From: Mycolicibacterium hodleri | GTDB lineage: Bacteria > Actinomycetota > Actinomycetes > Mycobacteriales > Mycobacteriaceae | Direction: 5' to 3' | DNA: 64,000 nt | Assembly: GCF_006439015.1 (NCBI RefSeq) | Contig: NZ_RCZG01000004.1 | Location: 1-64,000 of the forward strand | Part shown: positions 29,704 through 37,157 of the stretch, one piece after another | Layout: every line of letters begins with the position of its first letter | Numbering within the stretch: the stretch's first letter is position 1 | The notes under the pieces: generated by a model | Seen by the model: the letters and a program-made list of their open reading frames with translations, nothing else | Database searches by the model: none | Told to the model about the DNA's origin: nothing | Translations under genes and position numbers: made by a program

Positions 29704-29731
29704 CCCAACAGATCGTTGGGCACCCAACGAT
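29704..29731. promoter_or_regulatory. Putative MarR operator, three half-sites
   Basis: The gap between the divergent membrane-protein and MarR genes contains CCCAAC (29704-29709), GTTGGG (29715-29720) and CCCAAC (29723-29728). The inner pair extends to a perfect 9-bp inverted repeat, ATCGTTGGG-CA-CCCAACGAT. Overlapping palindromes of this kind between a MarR gene and its divergent target are typical operators. Confidence 0.65.
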
Positions 29732-29830
29732 TATAAGGTCTTCACGCTCAAAATGGGGGCGTGTTAAGTTGACGACACGGCCAGCAAAGATCTCCCCTCA
29801 GACCCCGCAGAAATTGCACCCGACCGCGGG

Positions 29831-30265
29831 GTGGGTTTCGTGATTGGCCGCGTCGGCCACGTGATGGCGATGGCGTTCGACCGTGAGATGGACAAGTTCG
29901 GCATTCGAACCCTGCACCTGGGCTTGATGAGCGCCGTCCGCAGCTTCGGGCCGCTCAGCCAGCAACGACTCGCCGAATATCTCGGCGCGGACCGGGCAAC
30001 CGTCGCCGCTCTCATCGACGACCTAGAGGCGAAGGACCTCGCCATCCGCCGTCCTGTGCTCGGAGACCGCCGCGCCCGCGCCGTGTCGTTGACCGACGAA
30101 GGGTTACGGCTGCACAGCCGGGCGGATGCCGCAGCACGCGAGCACGAACGCCGCGTCTTCTCCAAGCTGACCGAGGCTGAGCGCACTCAGCTACGCACGA
30201 TGATGTTGAAGCTAAGACCACTGCCCAAGATGTTCCTCCCACCAGAATCCAGCGACACGGGATAG
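29831..30265 (+). CDS. MarR-family transcriptional regulator
   Basis: A 144-residue winged-helix regulator: GLMSAVRSFGPLSQQRLAEYL, recognition helix DRATVAALIDDLEAKDLAIRR, wing LGDRRARAVSLTDEG, and a C-terminal dimerisation helix with KLTEAERTQLRTMM. The GTG at 29831 is the first usable start; the frame is closed by a stop upstream. It is divergent from the membrane/SnoaL/reductase operon and likely represses it, and itself, through the palindromes at 29704-29731. Confidence 0.9.
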   Translation: MGFVIGRVGHVMAMAFDREMDKFGIRTLHLGLMSAVRSFGPLSQQRLAEYLGADRATVAALIDDLEAKDLAIRRPVLGDRRARAVSLTDEGLRLHSRADAAAREHERRVFSKLTEAERTQLRTMMLKLRPLPKMFLPPESSDTG

Positions 30266-30506
30266 AAAAATCCGTACGCGGGCGCGTTCGATATTCCGGC
30301 GGTGTCGGGCGCTGGTCAAGCCAATCGCGAGCCGTACGCCCGTCACGTGCTTCCGATGTTAGAGCCGGGACTGCGCCGAGTGGTCCGTGTAGCTGGTGGA
30401 GAAGCTGCCACGTGCACACCCGCCACCCTGCCGCACCACGTCGCAAGTTACTCGCGTGCTCGTCCGCTGAGGCCCTGGGGTATCGGGGACCAGTTCCGTT
30501 GGGGCG

Positions 30507-30833
30507 TTAGCTGTTCGGGGGCGGCCAGCCCGCGGCCACCCCGTAGGAGGCGGGGTTCTGTTCGTACGGCACCGTCGCTATCAGCGCCACCAACTCGGGT
30601 AGGTTGACGGCAAAGTGCCAGTGGGCCTCGGTATCCCAGTGCGCCACGTTGACGAACCTGAATCTGACCGTCGGGTCGAGGCTACTGTGTAGGTGCGAGT
30701 CGACGAATCCGGTGGCGGTGCGCAGAATTTCCAAGCACTGAGTCCACATCCGCTGAAAGTTCTCAGCGTGTTCGGCCGCCACTGCGAAGACGTTGATAAC
30801 AGTGATCGGCGCAGTTCCCGGCATCGTGCTCAC
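30507..30833 (-). CDS. Antibiotic biosynthesis monooxygenase (ABM)-domain protein
   Basis: A 108-residue dimeric alpha+beta-barrel type protein: PITVINVFAVAAEHAENFQRMWTQ, then FVDSHLHSSLDPTVRFRFVNVAHWDTEAHWH, the ABM/EthD-like pattern. Members are cofactor-independent monooxygenases or small stress proteins. The GTG start overlaps the TGA of the upstream SDR gene (GTGA), so the two are coupled. Confidence 0.82.
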   Translation of the reverse strand: MSTMPGTAPITVINVFAVAAEHAENFQRMWTQCLEILRTATGFVDSHLHSSLDPTVRFRFVNVAHWDTEAHWHFAVNLPELVALIATVPYEQNPASYGVAAGWPPPNS

Positions 30834-31558
30834 ACGATCCCTCCGGTGGCGCGGATGTTCTGGCCGGTGATCCAGTGCGCGTCGTCGGAGACCAAGAGTG
30901 CGACTGCGGCGGCGATGTCGCCCGGCTGTCCGAGTCGGCCGAGAGCGGTCTGGGCGACCAGGGCGGTCGCCTGCTCGTCGTCGAGCACCATTCCGTCGGT
31001 GGCGGTCACCCCTGGTGAGAGGGTGTTGACGGTGATGCCGCGACGGCCGATCTCCTTGGCCAGACCGTTACTGAACTGTTCGATTGCGGCTTTGCTGCCA
31101 GCGTAGGCGCCCCCCGTGGGAATCGCCATGGTGGTACCGCCGGTCGAAATGCTGACGATTCGGCCGTTGTCAGCCATGTGTCGGGCAGCCTCCTGAAGGG
31201 TGAAGTAGACCCCCCGGGTGATGAGGAACATCGAGTCGTACTCTTCCTCGGTCATCAACTCCGTTGGCTTGAAGACGTTGGTGCCCGCGGCATTGTTGAC
31301 CAGGATGTCGATGCGGCCGAACCGGTCGATCACCTTGCGCAAAAGCTCTCGGGCACTTGCCAGATCGCGAATATCGACCTGTTCGGCCACTGACTGGTTC
31401 CCGATGACGCGGGCGGCCTCTTCGGCTTGGCGGGCATTCTCGTAGTAGGTCAGCACCACCGTCGCACCGTCCTTACCGAGCCGTTCTGCGATCGCACGGC
31501 CGATCCCACGCGACGACCCCGTCACTATCGCGATCTTGTCCTTCAGCGGTCCCGTCAC
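30830..31558 (-). CDS. SDR-family oxidoreductase (3-oxoacyl reductase-like)
   Basis: A predicted 242-residue classical SDR: IVTGSSRGIGRAIAERL (NADP-type), NNAAGTN, catalytic Ser in VSISTGGTT, Tyr-x3-Lys in AYAGSKAAIEQF, and the C-terminal DAHWITGQNIRATGGIV typical of FabG-like proteins. The GTG at 31558 (MTGPLKDKI) places the Rossmann strand normally and has GGAGG just upstream; an ATG at 31630 would add 24 residues. It is coupled to the ABM protein gene. Confidence 0.86.
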   Translation of the reverse strand: MTGPLKDKIAIVTGSSRGIGRAIAERLGKDGATVVLTYYENARQAEEAARVIGNQSVAEQVDIRDLASARELLRKVIDRFGRIDILVNNAAGTNVFKPTELMTEEEYDSMFLITRGVYFTLQEAARHMADNGRIVSISTGGTTMAIPTGGAYAGSKAAIEQFSNGLAKEIGRRGITVNTLSPGVTATDGMVLDDEQATALVAQTALGRLGQPGDIAAAVALLVSDDAHWITGQNIRATGGIV

Positions 31559-31862
31559 GGGCCTCCGTTCCAAGCGTTCGACAGTGCGCGAGTCCGAGGT
31601 GCCGACTGCGCTCAGGAATTGAGCATACATTCACTTTTACTGATTGTTTGTGATACTGACTATCAGCCGCGATGTACCGGTTCGGGGACGCGCGGCGGCC
31701 ACCTTCTCGTCAAGCAGCACGCTTCGATGGCAGAACCACCGCGGGGGAACAGAAATCGCACCCGTCGGAGAGCGCCAGCATGAATCTGAAATACAGACGT
31801 GTGTCGAAGAACCAGGGCCGACACTCAGATCCAACAGGCGTCGCCAAGGGGCGGGAGTCGCA
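31559..31862. other. Gap between the SDR and MarR genes
   Basis: About 300 bp without a convincing gene. The part next to the SDR (31559-31630) could encode an N-terminal extension of that protein. TTTTACTGATTGTTTGTGATACTGACTATC-type AT-rich sequence near 31635-31665 probably holds the SDR promoter. Confidence 0.4.
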
Positions 31863-32411
31863 CTATTGAGTGTCGCTGCGCTCCAACAGCTCCAGCAGGC
31901 CCATTTTCAATGCGGACAAGCGAGACGAGTCCATCTGTTCGGTGATGGCGTCCTCGACCCTACGAGCGCGATCGAACCCCTGCTGCAACGCTTTCGAGCC
32001 CTTCGCGGTCAACGCCAGCTGATGGCTTCGCCGGTCGTCGGCCAGCGATGTCCGGCGCACCAGTTTGCCGCGCGTCAAGTCGTCGATCAACTGGCTCATC
32101 GTCGTGCGATCGATTCGCAGGCGTCGGCTAAGTTGTGTCTGACTTGCTCCGGGTTGCATGGCGAGCGCCAGTAGTAGACCAAGGGTTCGAGGGGACATTC
32201 CTAGCGGTTCGAGCTCCAGCGCGGTCCGTTCACGTACCACCACACCCAACTGGCTGAGTAGAAACCCGAGCAATGCCTCCGGCCCGGGGTCTCCGACGCC
32301 GGACTCCCCGGATCCGGCGGTCGCCCCCGCCTGATGACGGGGTATCTGGCCATCACTGCCTCCGCGAGGATGCGATTGGGTCGAACGAGAAGGCCGAGAA
32401 GGCATAGCCAC
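31863..32411 (-). CDS. MarR-family transcriptional regulator
   Basis: A 182-residue MarR protein. After a polar 40-residue lead it shows LGLLLALAMQPGASQTQLSRRL, recognition helix DRTTMSQLIDDLTRGKLVRR, and wing LADDRRSHQLALTAKGSKAL. It lies upstream of the SDR/ABM pair on the same strand across a 304-bp gap and may regulate it. Two closely spaced ATGs (32411 and 32405) are possible starts. Confidence 0.85.
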   Translation of the reverse strand: MAMPSRPSRSTQSHPRGGSDGQIPRHQAGATAGSGESGVGDPGPEALLGFLLSQLGVVVRERTALELEPLGMSPRTLGLLLALAMQPGASQTQLSRRLRIDRTTMSQLIDDLTRGKLVRRTSLADDRRSHQLALTAKGSKALQQGFDRARRVEDAITEQMDSSRLSALKMGLLELLERSDTQ

Positions 32412-32878
32412 AGGTTACTCACTGGCAGAAACGATCAGAGACGGTGCGGCTTCGAGACTCACACGTGAAGCATCGCCGGTGCCGCACTGCGAAAGCTTGA
32501 GGGCCCGCGCCACCCCACCCCGCCTCGGGGAAATCGAAGCACCGCACGGGGGGTCGTTCGTGGCGTTTGGAGCGCGCGGAGCTAATTTGCGACTGGCATC
32601 GTCGTGGGTGCCGGCGAAGAGGCCATTCGTCGCGCCACCGTCCTGGCCCGTCGTCGGTCGGTAGGAGCTTGTTTTGAACCGTGGCGTCGAAACGCTGTAA
32701 CCAGTCCTCTGTCACCGCGGTTTCACGAGTACGTCCAGTACAAGCTCTCCGGCGTGGCGCGTGGGATCGATGGCCGAGTCGTCGCAGGACCGTCCTCGTC
32801 ACTGTGGAAGGGGCGCAACAAACCCCACGTGGTGATCGGGCTGGGTGACGGTGTGGGGTCCCGAACAGCTCGCTCGCC
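32412..32878. other. Non-coding or decayed stretch
   Basis: No recognisable protein on either strand. The open frames present have atypical composition and no domain. It lies next to the duplicated copper-gene fragment at 32879-33011, so it may be debris from the same rearrangement. Confidence 0.4.
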
Positions 32879-33011
32879 ATTCCCGGCATCGATCCGCTCA
32901 TCCCGGTGGAACTCGAGACGGTCGGGGATGCAGAGGTGTCGCATGCCCACGCACGTTCATCACACCGACCGCGACATAGTCGGCAGCGGAACTCATACCC
33001 CGCAGGGGTAT
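32879..33011 (-). pseudogene. Fused, decayed copy of DUF305 and DUF6153 gene starts
   Basis: Two segments resemble the copper genes 6 kb upstream in the same orientation. 32879-32941 matches 26501-26563, the early DUF305 coding region (shared runs such as GATCCGCTCAT and GGAACTCGAG). 32949-33011 matches 27153-27213, the DUF6153 start plus copper box (ACGCACGTTCATCAC, TAGTCGGCA, CGGAACTCATACCCC). About 590 bp separating them in the source are missing here. Coding frames are disrupted. Confidence 0.7.
32995..33011. promoter_or_regulatory. CsoR-type copper box before the lipoprotein gene
   Basis: Palindrome ATACCCC-GCA-GGGGTAT, followed by ACATGAAGTC and then the GTG of the lipoprotein gene at 33023. 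TATAAC overlapping its right end looks like a -10 element, implying a leaderless transcript. It appears to derive from the duplicated DUF6153 promoter region. Confidence 0.75.
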
Positions 33012-33022
33012 AACATGAAGTC

Positions 33023-33946
33023 GTGAATCGCCCCAGTCAGGCCCGCTCAGAAGTGACGAACTCCTTCACCCCACGGACAGCCGGAGATGGGCGAGGTGTC
33101 GAGACGAAGGTGCCTGTCCGGATCGCCGCTACGGTGGTGGCCTGCGCACTGAGTGCAGGGGTCGCGGCCTGCTCGAATCCGCAATCCCCCTCTGCCGAAG
33201 CGGGTTTCACCACGTCAGTGTCGGTGCCCCTGGATGCTCCACTCAGTCATCTCCACGGCTTGCACGTTGCCAGAAGGGGAAAGTTGCTGGCCGGGACGCA
33301 TGGTGGACTGTTCTCGATCGACGTTGCAACGGGCGCGACCGCGCGGGTCGGTGATTCTGACGACGATTTCATGGGATTGGGCGGCGCATCTGGCACTGAT
33401 GAGCTGGTGTCGTCCGGGCACCCCGGTCCGTCCAGTGATGCGCCGAACCCGTTGGGGCTGCGAGCCAGTATGGATGGCGGCCAGACGTGGACGACACGAT
33501 CTCGGTCCGGGACGACCGACTTCCACGTCCTGGCCACCGACGGCAAAACTCTGCTGGGTTCCGACGGTCAAGGGCTGCAGACCTCCCACGACGGCGGGGT
33601 CACCTGGGCCGCGGGCGCCGAGGTCGCGGTGGCGGCGCTCGCGGTGACACCTTCAGCGGTATGGGCGATCACCTCCGATGGTGTGGCACGGAGCACCGAC
33701 GGCGGCGGGTCGTTCACCACGATGCCCGCCGTGCCGCCGCTGGCTCTGATCACCGGCAACAGCCGCGGTCTGTGGGGCGTAGATGCCGCCGGGTACGCCT
33801 GGTCAAGCGCGGACGGCGCAGAGTGGGACAAGGGTGAACGTGTCGGCGCCGTGGAGGCCCTGACCTCAGGGCCGGACGGCACGGGCTACGCCGCGTCGAG
33901 CGACGCCGTGTACGTACTGAAACGCTCCGACACGGGACCTAGGTGA
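33023..33946 (+). CDS. Exported beta-propeller lipoprotein (F510_1955/BNR-like)
   Basis: A 307-residue protein with a signal sequence ending in lipobox VAAC (Cys50). A beta-propeller of BNR/sialidase-type repeats follows: HGLHVARRGKLLAGTHGGLFSID, SMDGGQTWTTRSRSG, SHDGGVTWAAG, STDGGGSFTTMP and SSADGAEWDKG. I believe it corresponds to the F510_1955 family of putative glycosyl hydrolases found with copper genes. Enzymatic activity is unproven. A copper box lies 11 bp before the GTG start, so it should be copper-induced. Confidence 0.8.
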   Translation: MNRPSQARSEVTNSFTPRTAGDGRGVETKVPVRIAATVVACALSAGVAACSNPQSPSAEAGFTTSVSVPLDAPLSHLHGLHVARRGKLLAGTHGGLFSIDVATGATARVGDSDDDFMGLGGASGTDELVSSGHPGPSSDAPNPLGLRASMDGGQTWTTRSRSGTTDFHVLATDGKTLLGSDGQGLQTSHDGGVTWAAGAEVAVAALAVTPSAVWAITSDGVARSTDGGGSFTTMPAVPPLALITGNSRGLWGVDAAGYAWSSADGAEWDKGERVGAVEALTSGPDGTGYAASSDAVYVLKRSDTGPR

Positions 33947-33963
33947 GGGCTTAGGCCCTCACC
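33942..33963. terminator. Bidirectional hairpin between convergent genes
   Basis: Perfect 9-bp stem GGTGAGGGC / GCCCTCACC with loop TTAG. It begins at the stop codon of the lipoprotein gene and ends 15 bp before the end of the M56 gene, placed to terminate both transcripts. No U-tract is present, as is usual in mycobacteria. Confidence 0.75.
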
Positions 33964-33978
33964 GTGCGGCGGCTTCGG

Positions 33979-34908
33979 TCAGTGGTGGCAGAGCACGCCG
34001 GTGAAGAGCGGGACCGCGACCGTCAAGCCGATCGCCGTCCCCAGCGTGACCCGATCGCGCCACCGCACACCGGCAGTCGCGGGAGCGGCGAGCCGTGCCG
34101 CGCGGTCGAGCACGGCGTTGTTGGCCGCGCCGAGGGCTGCCGCTGGCACCGTGGGCCGGCCGACGAGCGCTGCCATGCCGCACAGCAGGGGGTGTCGGCC
34201 GTGGCGGCGGGCTGCCCTGTCGTCGGCGTTCATCTCCAGAAGCCGTGAGACCGCGTCGGGTCCGGCGGCCAGCAGCGGTAGCGAGGGAAGGCCGGCGGCG
34301 GCCGCACGCAGCGCCATCAACAGTTGGTGGTGGCGACCGGTCAGGTGTGCGTATTCGTGGGACAGCACGGCGGCCAGTTGGTCGTCTTCGAGGCTCGCCA
34401 GTGCCGCGCTGGTGACGACGATGGCGCGCGGACGCCCGGATACGCAGTAGGCCGCGGCCTGATCGGCGTTCACGACGAACACGTCGCGCCATCGGGTGGG
34501 CCGACCGACGACGCGAGCTGCCATTGCGTGCTCGTGGCTGGTCGTTCGAAGCGTGCGCAGCGTCCTGAGGATGCGCAGGCCGAATACGAGCGACAACGCC
34601 AGGGACGTTGCGATGAGGGTGATGGCGATGGTCGCCGCGACGGGGCGCGCCATGTCGATCTGGCCGACGTGGCCGAGGAACTCCAGGCACATCGTCCCAA
34701 TGACGCTGCTGGAGAGGGCGTCCGCGGCGTCGAGCGCCAACACGATCACCGCCGCCCCCCAGGCGACCAGGACGCCGACGATCGCGGTCAGCCAGGCGGT
34801 CACGCCGAGGAGCGGGTTGATTCCGCGGGTGGTGATCTTGGTGAGCACGTGCGGCCCCCACCAGCTCACCAGGGCCGCGTACAGCAGGAGGCCCGCCGCG
34901 ACGCTCAC
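33979..34908 (-). CDS. M56-family membrane metallopeptidase (BlaR1/MecR1-like)
   Basis: A 309-residue integral membrane protease. Hydrophobic segments at the N-terminus (VAAGLLLYAALVSWW, WLTAIVGVLVAWGAAVIVLAL) and in TIAITLIATSLALSLVFGL precede the zinc motif HEYAH in LAAVLSHEYAHLTGRHH, with the downstream acidic ligand in RLLEMNADDRAARRHGRH. There is no penicillin-binding sensor domain. It overlaps the BlaI-like gene (GTGA), forming the standard repressor/protease pair that in other bacteria responds to beta-lactams by cleaving BlaI. Confidence 0.9.
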   Translation of the reverse strand: MSVAAGLLLYAALVSWWGPHVLTKITTRGINPLLGVTAWLTAIVGVLVAWGAAVIVLALDAADALSSSVIGTMCLEFLGHVGQIDMARPVAATIAITLIATSLALSLVFGLRILRTLRTLRTTSHEHAMAARVVGRPTRWRDVFVVNADQAAAYCVSGRPRAIVVTSAALASLEDDQLAAVLSHEYAHLTGRHHQLLMALRAAAAGLPSLPLLAAGPDAVSRLLEMNADDRAARRHGRHPLLCGMAALVGRPTVPAAALGAANNAVLDRAARLAAPATAGVRWRDRVTLGTAIGLTVAVPLFTGVLCHH

Positions 34909-35318
34909 GAGCCTGCCCGGCGGTTGATGAAGCGGCGAAGCGTGGACTTCACCTGCGCCGATTCGGCATCGTTCATCTGATCGAGAAAGTGGGACAGCAC
35001 CAGATTGGTGTCCCCGCCGGATTCGAAGGCATTCCGCATCAACTTGGCGGAATGCTCTTCCCGGGTCATCGCCGGGCGATAGTGATAGGCCTTACCGACC
35101 CGTTCGCGTTCCAGCCACCCCTTGCGGTGCAGGTTGTCCATTGTCGAGAGCACGGTGGTGTAGGCGATCACCCTGTCTGCGGCGAGTTCGTCGAAGATGT
35201 CGCGGACCGTGCACACGTCGTCGCGGTCCCACACCCGGTCCATCACGACCGCCTCGAGTTCTCCGAACCCCCGAACTCGCACGGCACGCTCCTGCTGGTT
35301 GACAGCGACCACTCGCAC
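34905..35318 (-). CDS. BlaI/MecI/CopY-family repressor
   Basis: A 137-residue winged-helix repressor: LEAVVMDRVWDRDDVCTVRDIFDEL, recognition helix AYTTVLSTMDNLHRKGWLERERVGKAYHYRP, and a C-terminal dimerisation and cleavage region. The start is GTG; a few residues precede the domain. It is the first gene of the pair with the M56 protease. A candidate operator (ACTACG-AATATG-CGTAGT) lies 182 bp upstream, close to the start of the divergent RipC-like gene. Confidence 0.9.
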   Translation of the reverse strand: MRVVAVNQQERAVRVRGFGELEAVVMDRVWDRDDVCTVRDIFDELAADRVIAYTTVLSTMDNLHRKGWLERERVGKAYHYRPAMTREEHSAKLMRNAFESGGDTNLVLSHFLDQMNDAESAQVKSTLRRFINRRAGS

Positions 35319-35499
35319 CGGCTGCGAGGTCGGACTGATGCAGCCAACTTAAGCCTTCACAGGGGTCGAACCAATTTGCGGCGCGGCCATGTCTCGAAAC
35401 CGTTACAGCTCTGCAAATCACACCTTTGAAGTTTGTGACGAAAAGTTACTGCCGGGACCGAAGTGATGTACGTTCCGAGTTCGTACGTCTTTACTACGT

Positions 35500-35517
35500 A
35501 CTACGAATATGCGTAGT
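35500..35517. promoter_or_regulatory. Candidate BlaI-type operator
   Basis: Inverted repeat ACTACG (35500-35505) and CGTAGT (35512-35517) with a 6-base AT-rich spacer, preceded by another TACTACGT. The TAC...GTA symmetry is that of BlaI/CopY operators. It lies between the divergent blaI-like gene and the RipC-like gene, so it could control both. Assignment rests on the motif and position only. Confidence 0.5.
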
Positions 35518-35537
35518 TCGGGAGACCGTGCCGGGCG

Positions 35538-35621
35538 TTGATCGTTGCCGCGGTGGGTGTGGCCGCAGTCTGGATCGGCCTCTACAACCAGAAGGACGAC
35601 GTCCAGGACTGGCAAATCTGA
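35538..35621 (+). CDS. Possible 27-residue transmembrane peptide upstream of ripC-like gene
   Basis: A short frame starting with TTG reads (M)IVAAVGVAAVWIGLYNQKDD and ends VQDWQI: one transmembrane helix and a charged tail. Its TGA overlaps the ATG of the RipC-like gene (TGATG), a typical coupling arrangement. There is no good ribosome-binding site before the TTG, and a stop lies 8 codons upstream, so it may be spurious or the tail of a lost gene. Confidence 0.35.
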   Translation: MIVAAVGVAAVWIGLYNQKDDVQDWQI

Positions 35622-36784
35622 TGCAGGACAACGTGCGACGCCGCCTTGGCTTGTGTGCCCTCGACATGATCAACGGCGTAATTGCGGCATCCCATCGTCT
35701 CGTCGTCGCCGTGGCGGCGATGCTCATCCTCTCCACCGGTGTCATCGCTGCCGACGTGCGAGCCGACCCTGCCGCCGACGCGCTGGCCCAGCTCAACGAA
35801 CTGTCTCGAGAGGCCGAGCAGACCACCGAAGCCATGCACACGGCACAGCTCAGCTTCGATGCGGCGGTGGCAGCGCAGGACGTCGCCGAGCGAAGGAACG
35901 CCGACGACCTTGCCGTCGTAGCAGTCGCGAAGGCCGAACTCGACAGCTATCAGGCTGCCGTCGACAAGGTCGCGGCAGCCGAATACATGGGCGGACCCAC
36001 CGACGGTCTTACGGGCATCTTGACCGCGAATTCGCCGCAACAGCTGATCGACCAACTTGCCGTGCAGAACGCCATGGGCACCGAGATGGCCACGACGATG
36101 CGCCGCTTCCGGGAAGTCCGCGCCCGAGCCGACACCGCTGAAAGGTCCTCGGCCACTTCGGCGGCCGAAGCACGCACCGCCGCCGAGCAGGCCAGCGCCT
36201 TCCGCGCCGAATTGCAGGCCAAGCAGAGTCAACTCCGGTCGCAGATTGCGTTGGTCAAGTCCCGGTACGACGCCCTGACCCCGGACCAGCAGGCCGCGCT
36301 GGCGGCCCTGCCACCGCCAGTCGTCGTACCGGCGCCACGGCCCGAAGTGCTGGCCGGTGGTGAGGTCGTCACACCCATCGACGGTGTACCACCGGGTGAG
36401 GTCATCGCCCCCGATGCGGTGCCCCCGTTGGGTGGCGGGTCTGCGAACGCGGCGGTCGTCCAAGCGGCCCTGACCCGCATCGGCTCCCCCTACTCGTGGG
36501 GTGGTTCGGGGCCGAACGCGTTCGACTGCTCGGGTCTGATCATGTGGGCGTTCCAGCAGACCGGCAAGTCGCTGCCGCATTCGAGCCAGTCGCTGGCCAC
36601 CGGTGGTCGGCCCGTCGCGCGAGACGACCTGCAGCCCGGTGACATCGTGACTTTCTATTCCGATGTGTCGCATGCGGGGATCTACATCGGGGACGGAATG
36701 ATGGTGCACGCGTCGACGTACGGCACCCCGGTTCGCGTAGCGCCGGTGGATTCGTCGCCGTTCCACAACGCCCGCCGGTACTAG
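35621..36784 (+). CDS. ripC: Secreted NlpC/P60 peptidoglycan endopeptidase, RipC-like
   Basis: A predicted 387-residue exported hydrolase of the FtsEX-linked RipC type (Rv2190c). The signal region is LVVAVAAMLILSTGVIAADVRADP. A long coiled coil follows (about residues 60-230, for example LNELSREAEQTTEAMHTAQ and AAEQASAFRAELQAKQSQL), then a Pro-rich linker. The NlpC/P60 domain has Cys303 in FDCSGLIMWAF, His351 in DVSHAGIYIGDGMMVHAS, and ends DSSPFHNARRY. The coiled coil probably keeps it autoinhibited until activated. ATG 35621 is chosen because it gives a normal signal peptide; ATG 35666 is an alternative. Its position beside a BlaI/M56 pair and an L,D-transpeptidase suggests a cell-wall stress unit. 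Confidence 0.9.
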   Translation: MQDNVRRRLGLCALDMINGVIAASHRLVVAVAAMLILSTGVIAADVRADPAADALAQLNELSREAEQTTEAMHTAQLSFDAAVAAQDVAERRNADDLAVVAVAKAELDSYQAAVDKVAAAEYMGGPTDGLTGILTANSPQQLIDQLAVQNAMGTEMATTMRRFREVRARADTAERSSATSAAEARTAAEQASAFRAELQAKQSQLRSQIALVKSRYDALTPDQQAALAALPPPVVVPAPRPEVLAGGEVVTPIDGVPPGEVIAPDAVPPLGGGSANAAVVQAALTRIGSPYSWGGSGPNAFDCSGLIMWAFQQTGKSLPHSSQSLATGGRPVARDDLQPGDIVTFYSDVSHAGIYIGDGMMVHASTYGTPVRVAPVDSSPFHNARRY

Positions 36785-37157
36785 GTGCTGGCGTGCACAG
36801 CTGCTGAAGGTCGCCGGTCGAGCCGTGCCCGCGCAGGGGATCTCCCGCAGGATTGGCGACGCATGCACCTATTGGTCCGCATCGACGTTCCTCGCCGCCG
36901 ACGTCGCACCCGCGAGTTTCACGGAGAGTGTGGCGACAGCTCCGGGCGGTCTGCCAGACCCCCGTCGAACCGGTGCACATCGACAACGAGAACCTCAAGC
37001 GGGCCGTGGAGGGTCGCGAAGGATCCTGCGACACGTTTCTGTGCCTCTACGTCATCGAACTCAGCGCTGGCGCCGAGGCGCTGCCGAAGTTCATCACCCT
37101 TGTTCCGCGGAACCGGTTGGACACCCGGTACGCCTATCCCCGATCAAGCCCTGACGC
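36785..37157. other. Intergenic stretch without recognisable gene
   Basis: A 373-bp gap between the convergent RipC-like and L,D-transpeptidase genes. A plus-strand frame around 36975-37180 reads HIDNENLKRAVEGREGSC and continues TFLCLYVIELSAG, but it matches nothing I know and has no clear start signal. I see no hairpin terminator. Confidence 0.4.

Noticed and set aside
30302..30506. Plus-strand frame after the first MarR gene
   Set aside because: It has no family resemblance and runs into the ABM gene on the other strand; treated as intergenic.
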